Assembly: GCF_000149955.1 (NCBI RefSeq)
Contig: NC_030989.1
Span: 3,357,839-3,421,838 of the forward strand
Reading direction: 5' to 3'
Length of the DNA: 64,000 bases
Source of the DNA: Fusarium oxysporum f. sp. lycopersici 4287
Lineage: Eukaryota > Ascomycota > Sordariomycetes > Hypocreales > Nectriaceae
The notes beneath the pieces were generated by a model, which saw nothing but the letters and a program-made list of their open reading frames with translations, did no database searches and was not told where the DNA came from. The position numbers and the translations under genes are program-made. Of the stretch, positions 53,991 through 64,000 are shown one piece after another (position 1 is the first letter of the stretch; every line of letters begins with the position of its first letter).

Positions 53991-56380
53991 GATGCCTTGA
54001 CGGTCCTGCAGACGATCTTTACAAATAAAAAAGAGACTAGAATGAAAGAAGTTATGGCGCAGAAGAGAGGTAAATATAAAAGACGGTTGGCGTTTCAGAA
54101 ATCAGGCTGAGATGGAAGCCTTCACGCTATGACTCGTAACCAACTCAGCGGGGGCCAAAACGAATGATCAAAAACTGAGGTATCAAAAAAGTCCGAACAA
54201 TAATCCCTGTAAGGGTTCGAAAATGAAAGGAGGATCTGGTTGCATTTGCTGCTTACGGTGCATATTATACCATGCCTCTGTTGGTAAGGCTGAGCTGCGT
54301 GGTAGGGCGATCTTTAGGCTGTGTTGTCGCAATTCTGGGGCTATTTCTTGGCTATCGACTGAGAGTTCGGAAGACGGCATTTTCAGGACTTGAAATGCCA
54401 ATTACAAAGATTCCAAGTACATAAAATAATAGTCAACGAACGTCAGCCTCGATGCGTCGTTAAACCCTCGTCATCAAACGGGAGGCGTTCAGCCTGAGAC
54501 ACTTGCTCATTGAATGGTTTCACCGTATGTCTTGTAATTCTCCCCGCAATCCACTCGCATTGGGGGCTTATTTTGCAACGTGACCATCATTTGTGACTGT
54601 TTTGTTGTCTGGGTGAGTAATAGAAATGGTTGATCTTTACACTTTTTGCTAGGCAGCGATCTGTTATACGTCATTGGTTTCGTTTACGATGCTCGCTCTT
54701 TCAGCCTTGTCTTTAAAGTGAGAGAGCGATCGCATCAGAACCACCAAGCCTGTCTTCAGGACCAGGTCACTGCATAAGGCTGTGAAGCCATCCCAAAACG
54801 GATTCAAGATTCCACCGTAACCCTCCTGGCGGCCCGTCCCGTGTCGCACTCTTACTGTACTTCAACTCGACTTTCTAGCTACAGTGAAACAAGCCCTTCA
54901 TTGATCTCCAGGGTTTCCTCATACGCCATGTAACTATATGTCGTCGACCCAACATCAAGGAGCCGTTTCAAGAGCGAAAACACTGCTATTAAGAACCGTC
55001 TTTGAGCTTGCACATCTATGCGTCTGCTCCATTTAGCACTCAATAGCAACAGAGTTCAAAGACAGGATTTTTAATAGGTTTAAGTAATGATCGATAGGCG
55101 AAAAGACTGTTAAAGGCATGATTGCATATTATATGAAAAACAATAAAGGGTCAAGGTATTTTATTAAAGCAAGAAGGTCAATGTGATAAACATATTAAAA
55201 CATCGTTCCGCGAACATGCTTAGTACCAGCATTGCTTGTAGTCTAAGATCGAGCCTTTGCTTTAACCAATGTGCTAAGAATCATTACTTAGAACTATCAG
55301 GACATGGCACGCAATTCCGTCCTATGAGCCTACTGTAACTTAATGTAAGAATATATTAAACTGAAATATCATAACATATAAGTTTCTTGAGCCTTTGGGG
55401 CGACAGACTACAGGTTCATAAACACCGGGGTACACGCTTCGGTACGCGGCATGGTATAAGCCACCCCAGGCAGCCATTATCTTTATTACGCGACCGCGCA
55501 CTTAGGATTCTGGCGAAATCTCTTTAGGCGAGACACTCCAGTGTCTTTGATTCAGTGATAATTAATACCGAAAAGTTATAAAAATGATTTTAAAAAAATG
55601 GTTCGCGTCTCTTTGATTACATGTGTCATCCTTAGTGCAGGGGCCATGCTACTATAGAGATGTTAGTGAGTGCTCGAACGCTGGAACTTAGGGGGGAAGA
55701 ACACCTACATCTTCTCTGTATCGTTTCAATGTGACCATAGGCCAGCGGTTACCCGCTGGCGAAAGCTTTAATATAGAGGTAGCTTATATAGCCTTAGAAA
55801 ATAAAATGTTCTTATTTAATAGTTCTTAAAATTATTTTTAACTCTCTTAATACATGGATTAGCCATAAATATCTTGCTTAGGCCTTGCTTTTATCTGTAC
55901 CATCCTCTGGCAAACAGATTGGATTGCAGTTACTGGTCGTACCTGCCATTTATGTGTCTTCTCTCAAGCTGGACACCCTGAATTATTTGCTAGCATCTAC
56001 TCTATGAAGGTAATTAAGAGGACGTGGTTCTTACTGATCTTATATGAAGTCTTTAATTCAGTCGTGATATGAGAGTAGAGCAGCGACTGGGCCCTAGTGA
56101 AGGGTGTTCTGTGCTTGTAATCGAATGAACTTGCAATGTTTCTAATGGGAAAGACACAGTAGCTGCGCAAGCAGATGGGATTTCGCGGGGTATTTTGGTG
56201 GTTGTGCCCTAAAACTCTTCTAAAGATATGTGGGACTTTAGGGTGACCTTGGCGGGGCATAAACAGGCAGCTAGCGGGAGTGATCTGCTTCTCAGAGATG
56301 AATTGGTAAAGTGAATTCAGAGTTATATTTATGGTCAATAATAAATGTAATAGTGATGTTCTAGAACATACAACTATCGA
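53991..56380. other. AT-rich gene-poor block, 2.4 kb
   Basis: No gene seen. From about 55050 to 56380 the sequence is clearly richer in A and T than the gene regions, with many TTAA, TATA and TAA words and short A/T runs, apart from a GC-richer island at about 55390-55560. Frames are short and closed often. The texture is what repeat-induced point mutation leaves of old repeats in Sordariomycetes, but I cannot identify an element or terminal repeats. Confidence 0.5.
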
Positions 56381-57349
56381 TCAAATACCGCCCAGAACGG
56401 AAGCGATAATGCTTTTAGGTGTTTCTTTAGTAACCCCAAGTAACCCAGAATCCGACTCTTCCCACGACGGCGCAACAATACAGCGAGCTTTCCCTCCCTC
56501 AGCTGCCTCATACAACTGAGCGACAGCTAAGTCAAGGATCCAACCACCTTCGCCATTGTCACGCTTCTTTCGCGCTCCATCTATAAGCTCACGGCTTGTT
56601 CGTCTCTGGACATCCCATTCACTTCCTGTTCCCTCCTGAAAAGCTTCCAGTAGCTCGTTTTGACATGTTTTGATGGAGAGCACTTTGACGTGGTGATTCG
56701 CTGTTTCTTCTGGGTGCTGAAGGACTCCAACTACCGACTGACCTATGCCTTCAAGAGTGGTTCCAGTGAAGTACTCTTCGCCCCTATCATAGATGATTGC
56801 AGTGCGATTTTTGATGTCGAACCCCATGGTAGGGAACCGCTTTAGCGCCCAGTCAATGGGATTGCCAGTCGCGATACTGGTCCAAGTGAAGTTGGGGTTC
56901 GCAGCAGCATGTTCTTTTGCGCGATCGACACCAACAGTTCGTTGGACGCGCACTCCTTCAAATTCAGGGTAACTTCTGAACTCAGGGCCCCAGCCGTAGT
57001 CGTCAACGATGAAGCGTTTGACACCAGCGGCGAGAGCAGCGTCAATCATCGTGGCTTGCAGAGTGATGCCTGCTGGACCGACAACGCATACAACCGCGTC
57101 TTGACCAGACAGCGCTTGGGTGAGTGCATCTAGAGTATAGTCTATTCTGATTGCAGGGATGCCATCCGGAAATGTGGACTTGGATTCATTTCGGGTGATG
57201 ATGGTAATGTTGAAGCCCGCTTTGGTGAGAGCGACAGTGATGGGGGTGCCGAAGTTGCCAGAGGCCTAGCTGTGTTAGTGGATGAAGTATTCATAACGTG
57301 GGTTTCTTACGCCAAAGATGGCAACTTTTGTAAGTTGGGTGGCGGACAT
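56381..57349 (-). CDS. NmrA-like NAD(P)-binding protein
   Basis: Atypical SDR of the NmrA/isoflavone-reductase-like group. Two exons, 57349-57311 and 57265-56381, give 307 residues. Exon 1 encodes MSATQLTKVAIFG, and the splice at GGC|GCC rebuilds the Rossmann motif IFGASGNFG (glycines 13, 16, 19). IDAALAAGVKRFIVDDYGWG is the family's strand-4 region. Later blocks WTSIATGNPIDWALKRF and YFTGTTLEGIGQSVVGVL match the NmrA-like fold. The acceptor is the TAG after CTAACACAGC, not the earlier CAG, because only that keeps the frame. Neighbours are an AT-rich block and a LaeA-like methyltransferase on the same strand, a setting often seen for secondary metabolism or accessory genes. Confidence 0.9.
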
Positions 57350-57772
57350 TGTATGGGTTTAGTGAGATTGATGTGTGTAAGTGAATGTTTCTATGGATGA
57401 GAATGTCTCGATTTGGTTGACTTTATCCCCATTGCAGCCCCACCAGGCGGAATTCCGCCCAGCGCTAACACTACCTGGCTAAAGCCGACTTATACAGTTG
57501 ATGGAAACCATTCTATCCAGCCTAGGGGAGGCAAGAAAAACTGAGGATCTCTATCCTAAATGACCAAAAGACTTAGGTGAGTTCAGTACATGCTAGTAAA
57601 CCTTTAGACCATTTTATTTTAACACCCTTATTTGATATTAGAAGCTGGGCCAGCCTGTAGGCTTAGCAATAGCCAGCAACATCGATCAGTCCTCCTTATA
57701 TGGTTTCCTTCCATAGATAGAATAGCTAGCCTCTAGTCAGATATGTCCTCTTAATGATGGTGTAAAATTAAC
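57350..57772. other. intergenic, 0.4 kb
   Basis: Between two minus-strand genes. Contains a TATTTTAA-type AT-rich stretch near 57610-57640. No gene seen. Confidence 0.4.
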
Positions 57773-59085
57773 TTACAGCGGCCAATAAGCATGAGTATTC
57801 CTATCAGCCATCGCCTTCCGTTGATGGACCAGCCAGAGATTGACTTCCTCATGTGTCCATCCGTGAGCACGAGTCAACGGTGCCATAGTGAAGGCCTCAA
57901 GACCGCAAGCCATATTAGTATAGCACCAACTTCCAAGCAACTTGGCCTTCTTATCTCGGGGCCAAGAGTTGATGGGCCACTTGAACTTCTCAGCAACAAC
58001 ATCTTTAAAGCCGACGTTTTTCATGATGTCCACGAGAGATAGGATATCCAGGTATGGTCGGCCAAACATGACAGACGCTTCATTCAACAGGGCCAGAGAC
58101 TTGAGCATGATGTTATCTGGGCTGAGGCTTCCGTCATCGGATTTGATGTTTATGTCAACTTCTTGGATTTCGAGATAGCCACCAGGGACAAGGTTGCTGG
58201 ACATGTAAGCGTGGAACCTGAATATCCTAACCGATTCTTACCTGAAACACTTGGTCAGATAGTCGCCCCAGTCTGCGATGCAAGATGTCATGACACGACT
58301 ATGGATATAGTCAAATGGTTGGCTATAAGTCCATTCATCTTCGATATCATCGATAACAAAGTTCACGTTCGGCGGGACGCTATACTCATTAGCAAAATGC
58401 TCTCTCAGTTTCATACCCCGCCATACAAGTCTGGTTGAATTGGCGACAGATCAACCCCAGTGACCTGAAGAGACTGCGTTAGCTGACTGTCAGTCGGCTT
58501 GAGAGGACATAATTACCTGAGCTTCAGGGTGCTCATCCGCATAATCGATAGCCCAGATGCCAGTACCTGTCCCGATATCTAGAACATGCTTGACCTTGAC
58601 ATCAGGTTTGTTTGGCGGGGCTAGGCCGAGCTTATCATCAAAGGTGAGGAGAAACAGGTTATGTTGAAGGTCTTTGGTGATCAGCATCTGTGACCCCCTC
58701 TTTGAAGTTGACTATCGTACCAAGTCTCTCATTTTCAGCCTCATCATTTGGCAAAGCATGTTCTTGTTTGGGTAGTTAGCATCTGAGTTTCAACTTTGAG
58801 ATTCTGGAGTCTTACTTCCATCTTTGTAGGCATGATAGGTCCTTCCGTTCTCGCGGCGATAATTCAGGATTGAGCTTGAGACGCTTGCGGTAGAGGACTG
58901 GAGATCCTACAAAGGGTGAGTCTAAGTGAGAACATAGTTGAATCGCCAGAGACAAACCTCACCAAGGGAGGAGTCAGTATCTTCAATCTAGCGATAGTCA
59001 GGTACGCCTCCGTGTTCAGGTGATCTACGCTTACCGTATTGTCGGGAACGATGGCTGCCGGATCGACTTGTTGCGGTTGAGCCAT
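57773..59085 (-). CDS. LaeA-like SAM-dependent methyltransferase
   Basis: Methyltransferase of the fungal LaeA/UMTA-like family; relatives occur in secondary metabolism, often with unknown acceptors. Eight exons: 59085-59035, 58987-58958, 58906-58816, 58762-58721, 58671-58517, 58464-58427, 58379-58242 and 58196-57773, giving 322 residues. Each junction was chosen to restore family sequence: ASVSSSILNYRRENGRTYHA, then LPNDEAENERLDLQHNLFLL, then motif I VLDIGTGTGIWAIDYADEHP (near 101-120), then VTGVDLSPIQPDFVPPNVNF. EDEWTYSQPFDYIHSR and NLVPGGYLEIQEVD follow. Motif I is intact, so it should bind S-adenosylmethionine. Introns are 46-54 bases; one donor is GTTTGT. It is not the global regulator LaeA itself with any certainty, since many paralogs share these motifs. 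Confidence 0.88.
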
Positions 59086-60589
59086 ATCGAAGAACAGAAG
59101 AGGGGGTTTGTTTTGTGGACTTTGTCAAGAATCATATCAGGATCTTTGACCACTTTATATGTTGGTCGTCCCCTGTCCTCGGCAAACTGCATGTTACTTG
59201 ACTTCCTAACACGGATTTACCCGCTGTTTCGTCGGCCCATCGGAAAGACATATGACAATTTCCAAACCAATGATCCTTCAGAGAATTCTGATATCCCTAT
59301 TTAAATCATATTTGTGTTGTTGACGCGTCATACTACGCCGCAAGCGCGCAAATTAGGGTTGAACAATTCCCATTCCCATTACAGCAGTTTTTGAGCGCCT
59401 CTATCTTCTTCCCAATCAACAAAACCCTAGTGACTGGTATGTAAACTCTGACGCGGTGTTATTTCTGTAGTTATCGTTCAATCTGCATCATCGTCAAGGG
59501 TGTGAAGTCTTAGTGACACAAAAAGCAGGGGACATATAAACGCCTCCTAAATCGAACTTAGGCGTGAAATCTATTCACAGCGTTACATATTCTGTATCCT
59601 CCTATCTATAGTATAGAACATGTTTACTAGATGAAATTGAGTGAAAGGCATGGTTGCATATTTAGTTGCCAATGAGTTGGCCACCGGCGATATGTTGGTT
59701 GAGCATTCCTATCGGGGTTTATTGGAGTCACATATATATCCGGCACAAGGGAACTATTCACTGAAGATTCCTTTTTTCTCTTAATATACTTACATTTGAA
59801 GAGCTTCCTACTTGCATCTCGAATTGCTTCTGGAGCCCTTAGTCACAGCGGAAGGCACTCGAGTCACCATCAGCTACTGAACTCAGAGCTTGACTGCGCA
59901 CCACACAAGCTTCCAGCCCTGTCAGATTTCAGTTCTGCTATTTATAATTATAGGTTGTATGGGGACTAAAATAAGATCTGGCCTGACGATTGCTTGGACT
60001 ACCCAATACTACTTGGGTGGCATTTTGTGAGTCTTGATTAGGGGAGAAGACGATTTGCTGAAGAACATGAGCTTCACTAGCTAACAACGTATTGAGCTTA
60101 ACAGGCCATATATAATAAATAGTCTATGTGAACTTGTGTAAATGAGAAGTCTTATCGATTTCAAATGCCAGAGTCGGCCCTTTAGTGGGCAATAAGTCAT
60201 AGAAGAGGCATCTAAGTCGTTGAATAATACTAAAGATAACTTTTAGCCTAAATGGAACAAGTAAGTTTCATTCTAAACAGTAGTTCGAAGGATAATATGA
60301 ATAATGTAAGCCAAAGTAATGGTTTCGTTTAATGATTGGACAAACAACGAGTTTTAGTCCTACAAGCGGCATGTTTGGGGGTTGAGGATTGACCCCGCAA
60401 GATCGAATGTCAAGTTTGGGGGATGTTTCACAGACGCTGATTCATGGAAAATTACTAGCTTGGTGGACGCTTAGCATCTCAGTATGGCTGAACCGACTCG
60501 AGAGATTTATATAAATACCATTAACCAACAACCCTGCGAATCTTGATGACGATAGCTATCTTTACTTTATCATTGTCAATGAAAGCATA
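59086..60589. other. intergenic, 1.5 kb, divergent promoters, AT-rich in part
   Basis: Upstream of the LaeA-like (minus) and GH43 (plus) genes. No gene seen. AT-rich from about 59550 to 60300, with a 19-base segment at 59644-59662 nearly identical to 55112-55130. Confidence 0.45.
60509..60516 (+). promoter_or_regulatory. TATA box of the GH43 gene
   Basis: TATAAATA about 75-80 bases before the ATG at 60590. A three-codon upstream frame (ATG at 60580, stop TAA) lies ten bases before the main ATG and could dampen translation. Confidence 0.55.
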
Positions 60590-62489
60590 ATGGCTGAAGA
60601 ATCAAGTCTCACGTTTACAAACCCGGTCATTCGGGGCTTCAACCCGGATCCTACCATCTGCGTAGTTCCCGCTACGGACTCAACCCCAACGACGTTTTTC
60701 CTTAGTACTTCGACATTTGAGTTCTTCCCCGGATGCGCCATTTACACGTCAACCAATCTAATTGACTGGACACTCATCGGCCATGCGCTCAATCGTCGAA
60801 GTCAGATTGACATGCGTACCGTTGAGCCCGGTGCGGGTAGTTGGGCCAGTACTTTGAGATATCGACCTGAGGAGAAGAGATGGTATTTGGCCAATGGTGT
60901 CTTCCACCGCTACCGACCAGCTGTCGATGTAAGTCATCAAGGCGAAGAGAGAAAATAGGATCAGCCTCTGATAACTATGAACAGGAACGTATCTTTCCCA
61001 GAGGATTCTATGTCTGGACCGACAATATCTGGGACGACAATGCATGGTCTGACCCAGTATACTTTGACAACCCTGGTTTTGACCAAGATGTATGTAAATT
61101 ACAGCACTGTTCTCACTGTAATGCTGACAGGACCAGTTGTTCTGGGACGACGATGGGAAGGTCTATCTCTCAACTACAATGCGCTTTGCCTGGCGAGACC
61201 CAAATTCAAAACAGAAAGATTTTGGAATCCACATCTCCGAGATCGACATCTCTACTGGAAGAACCCTCACAGCCCCGAAAGTGATCCGAAAATCTCCCCA
61301 TGGAATTGCCGAGGGCTCTCATATCTTCAAGCGAGGTGACTGGTATTATCTCTTGACTGCTGAAGGAGGCACAGAAGCCGGTCATCAAGAGTGGGTGTTT
61401 CGAAGCAAAGATGGCCCATTAGGTCCATGGGAGAGCCAGGGAAAGCCTCTTTGGTATAATGGACCTGATGAAGAAGTTCAGAGAACGGGACATGTTGATG
61501 TTTTTGAGGATGGTAACGGGGATTGGTGGTCTGTCTTGCTGGGTGTTCGACCGGTGCAACACCAGGGGACCTTTTTGGAACCGCAATTAGGTATTATTTA
61601 ATCATCTCTCCTTGGAATTGGAATAATCTAACTTCGATAGGGCGAGAAACCTTTCTCGTCAAGGTTGAGTGGAAGGACGACTGGCCCATCTTCAACGATG
61701 GTAACAACATCACACTGAAGACTACAGGAAGAGATCTTATCAAGTCAGCTTCGAAGCCAAGCCTTCAGACATGGAAGGCCGATCTTTCAAAAGATGACCT
61801 GGAGTTGGGATGGTACCAAAAGAGTAAGTTCTCTCTTCAAACAGTTGGGAATCCATCTGACATATCCAAGATACACCCATCAAGCAAAGTTACACTCTTA
61901 CAGAAAAGCCGAGTGTGCTAAGAATCTACGGTAACTGCTACGATTTGACCAGCCCCGAGGCTCCAGCTATGCTTTTGAGGAAACAGACTTCGTATAACCA
62001 GACATTCAAAGTAAAAATGGAGTTCAAGCCTACAGTTCGAGGCTACGAAGCTGGTGCTGTTCTATGGTGGAGCCAGCACTCTTATGCTTCATTGGGAGTT
62101 AAAGCTTCACAAAATGACGACGGAAAGATTAAAACAAAGATCAGCCATAAAGGAGCCGCTGGAAAGACCAACGAGTTCAAAGTCAGTCAAGAGCCATATT
62201 CATAAGCATAAGCTAATATTGCTACTAGACTTTAGAGACGGATTTTGGAGACAGCCTCCAGAACGTTGAGTTTTCAATCCGAGCATACCAGACCAAGTAC
62301 GAGCTTTCTCTTAAGGCTGGAGGAAAGGAGTCAGAGGTATATACTGTCGACGCCAGTGCTTTGACAGTGATGCCGCCCCACGGAGGATGTTTTGCAGGTA
62401 CCATGTTTGGAATCTATTCCTATGGCAAGAACCAGCCCGTGTTGGATCCAGCAGACTTTTCAGAGATTAGCACAGAGGAGCTTGAGTAG
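60590..62489 (+). CDS. GH43 glycosidase (beta-xylosidase/arabinofuranosidase type)
   Basis: Hydrolyses xylo- or arabino-oligosaccharides; expected to act inside the cell because no signal peptide is present. Six exons: 60590-60928, 60985-61089, 61131-61590, 61641-61823, 61904-62181 and 62229-62489, giving 541 residues. The N-terminus holds NPVIRGFNPDPTIC with the catalytic-base Asp near residue 20. LFWDDDGKVYLS holds the pKa-modulating Asp near 154. GIAEGSHIFKRGDWYYLL holds the general-acid Glu near 209. These are the three GH43 acidic residues in order. The C-terminal part from about 310 is a beta-sandwich as in GH43 xylosidases (KVKMEFKPTVRGYEAGAVLW). All six exons join in frame with canonical borders. 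The exact activity cannot be read from sequence. Confidence 0.92.
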
Positions 62490-62625
62490 CGACTATAGAT
62501 AGAAATGAAGTTACACCACTACACCAGAACATCCGCAAAAGCATAGCAGAGGGAAGCAAAGAGATAAAACACCAGAAACAAAAACTGCAAAAAGATGGAT
62601 CTCATGTTTAGAACATGTGGCGGAT

Positions 62626-62697
62626 CTCTCCCGCCGGGAATTGAACCCGGGTCTCAAGCGTGACAAGCTTGCATACTGACCACTATACTACGGAAGA
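62626..62697 (-). tRNA. tRNA-Asp (anticodon GTC)
   Basis: Read on the minus strand, the acceptor stem TCTTCCG pairs with CGGGAGA (one T-G pair), with discriminator G. The D arm is TAGTATAGTGGTCAGTAT. The anticodon stem GCAAGC/GCTTGA frames the loop TTGTCAC, giving anticodon GTC. The T arm is CCCGGGTTCAATTCCCGG. Length is 72 bases, no intron. It lies 137 bases after the GH43 stop codon. Confidence 0.94.
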
Positions 62698-62905
62698 ATA
62701 GCCGGCTTTAGCCGGCTGTAGTGAGGAACTGTGATTGCAGAGAGCCGTTGAGAGTATATATACTCTGGTCCTTTCTAAGGCCCAAAACAACACTCCCGCT
62801 TTTTCATATCACTAGAATTCTCTATGTAATCTTGAATCTGTGATGCGCTGAAATGCTTTGCACAATGCCTGACTTTACGCCACTTTAGTATTTACTCTAT
62901 AATGC

Positions 62906-64000
62906 TTAAGCCTCGCCCCAGATCTCGTCAGCGATCTCTCTAACCAACGCAAGCTTCTTCTTCTCTTCCTCGAGATTGAGGGGATATCCGCTCTCATGGG
63001 TACTGAATCCACACTGAGGACTGACAGCAATCCTCTGCAGCGCCTCCTTCTGGCTCTCACCAGTTCCCTTGGCCACCCAATCCGCTGCACTCAACACACG
63101 CTTCTTCATCTCCTCCTTATCCTCCAACTGAGGCAACTTGGTACTAATAACACCAACCACAACATTCTTGTCCTTGGGCAGGAACTGAAGAGGTTCGAAA
63201 CCACCGGCACGTTCGGTGTCGTACTCAAGGTAGAATGTGTTGACGTTGAGGTTGCGGAAAAGCTTCTCGGCGATGATGTCGTATTTACCTTCGGCAAAGT
63301 GACGGCCGCCGATGAAGTTGCCGCGGCAGAGATGAATACCTGTGTGCATGTCTGAAGGGATCTTGGAAAGACTATCATTGTAGAGCTTGATGTAAGCATC
63401 TAGGAGATCATCGACAGTGCCAATGTTATCAGAGTCAGCAGCCCAGCCATCACGGAACTTCTGGCTACAAAAGTCTACACGGTGTCAGTTTCTGTCATCA
63501 TTATTCAAAATGGTCAACTCACAAGCCATGCCGGGATCGTCGAACTGAACATTTCGCAGACCAGCCTTGTAAAGCTGATCAAGCTCATCCTGGTAGACCT
63601 TGGCAACGTCCTGGAAGTACTCCTCGTCGTTCTTGTACGCCTCGGGAGTATACGCCTTGCCTTGCTTATAACGCATATGGAACCAAGCAGGGGTAATCAT
63701 AGTAAGCTTGATGGAGCCCCATTCCTCCTTTGGCACAAACCTCTGAACGAGCTTCAGCTCATGGAGGTTCGAAACAGACTTCTCAGGGCTGTGGGAGAGC
63801 TTTCCACCAGCAATGACTGACTCTCCAGGCATGACCTGGCGATCAGTCTCGATCAAGCTGACCACGTCAGGGTGGTAAAGACGGAACATGGAAGCATCAG
63901 CGTCAGAGAGCTGGGTCGTGCCCTCGAATTCGTCCCACATGAGACCCCAGAAGCGAGTACGGGTGAACTCTCCGCTGGTAACGGCCTTGAAGCCTAGATC
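62906..64000 (-). CDS. MetE C-terminal-like methyltransferase, cut by window end
   Basis: Protein of the UROD/MetE-like superfamily, related to the catalytic half of cobalamin-independent methionine synthase; the methyl acceptor is unknown. Visible exons are 63474-62906 and the segment 64000-63523; the 5' end lies beyond the window. Zinc ligands of MetE type are recognisable: the H-x-C of GIHLCRGNF, the Glu of FYLEYDTERAGGF, and the Cys of VSPQCGFSTH. Upstream, MWDEFEGTTQLSD and QFDDPGMAY (split by the intron, codon T|AC) fit the barrel. The wording HLCRGNF, instead of HMCYS- or HLCYG-type sequences of true MetE, suggests the stand-alone fungal MetE-like group and not methionine synthase itself. 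The tail ends EIADEIWGEA. Confidence 0.85.

Noticed and set aside
54183..54401. 72-codon minus-strand frame after the STAND gene start
   Set aside because: Short, without motif, and inside the region expected to be the STAND promoter.
57773..59085. Reading the LaeA-like locus as two separate short genes (57773-58204 and 58490-58687)
   Set aside because: Eight exons with canonical borders join into one 322-residue methyltransferase in which each junction restores family sequence.

Overview
This window looks like nuclear DNA of a filamentous ascomycete, most likely a Sordariomycete of the Fusarium type. That is an inference from the protein-level look of the genes, the many short (about 45-100 base) GT-AG introns with CTAAC/CTGAC-like branch sites, the intron-containing tRNA genes and the mixed gene set; no search could be run. 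Genes lie on both strands as independent units, not operons. I support 25 protein genes with fair confidence (two cut by the window edges), a few weaker ones, three tRNA genes and several gene-poor stretches.

Layout. 0-5 kb is housekeeping: the end of the CDC7 kinase, ribosomal protein uL15 (RPL28) and the iron-sulfur helicase CHL1. 5.5-12.3 kb carries membrane and accessory functions: an NCS1 purine/cytosine permease, a cytochrome P450 with an apparent one-base frameshift, a Na+/H+ antiporter, and a GPI-anchored secreted protein with an aspartate run. 13.9-16.7 kb has a GNAT acetyltransferase and a GCN4-like bZIP factor whose start is unresolved and which has short upstream reading frames. 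17.5-18.3 kb has tRNA-Leu(CAA) and tRNA-Glu(CTC), both with introns. 18.8-25.2 kb is a 6.4 kb stretch without a convincing gene, ending at a two-finger CCCH protein (Lee1-like).

28-48 kb is dense. It holds mitochondrial functions (acyl carrier protein, the complex I TYKY subunit, a Cbp6-like complex III assembly factor, the citrate carrier), a secreted M14 carboxypeptidase, an unrecognised 563-residue protein, an SDR and an NmrA-like reductase, a cysteine-rich secreted protein next to a WSC-domain GPI protein, protein-L-isoaspartate methyltransferase, and a Bsd2/Ndfip-type Rsp5 adaptor with PPxY motifs. Several of these genes contain tiny exons (17-28 bases).

48.6-60.5 kb is more accessory: an unresolved small gene, a 1475-residue STAND (NACHT-TPR) protein with a cysteine-rich tail, an AT-rich gene-poor block, then a second NmrA-like reductase, an eight-exon LaeA-like methyltransferase and an intracellular-looking GH43 glycosidase. 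The window closes with tRNA-Asp(GTC) and a MetE-like methyltransferase that runs off the end.

The most interesting candidates are the STAND protein, the bZIP leader, the cysteine-rich protein whose intron fits only as GC-AG, and the AT-rich island beside the LaeA-like gene. I found no clear new multi-gene system.
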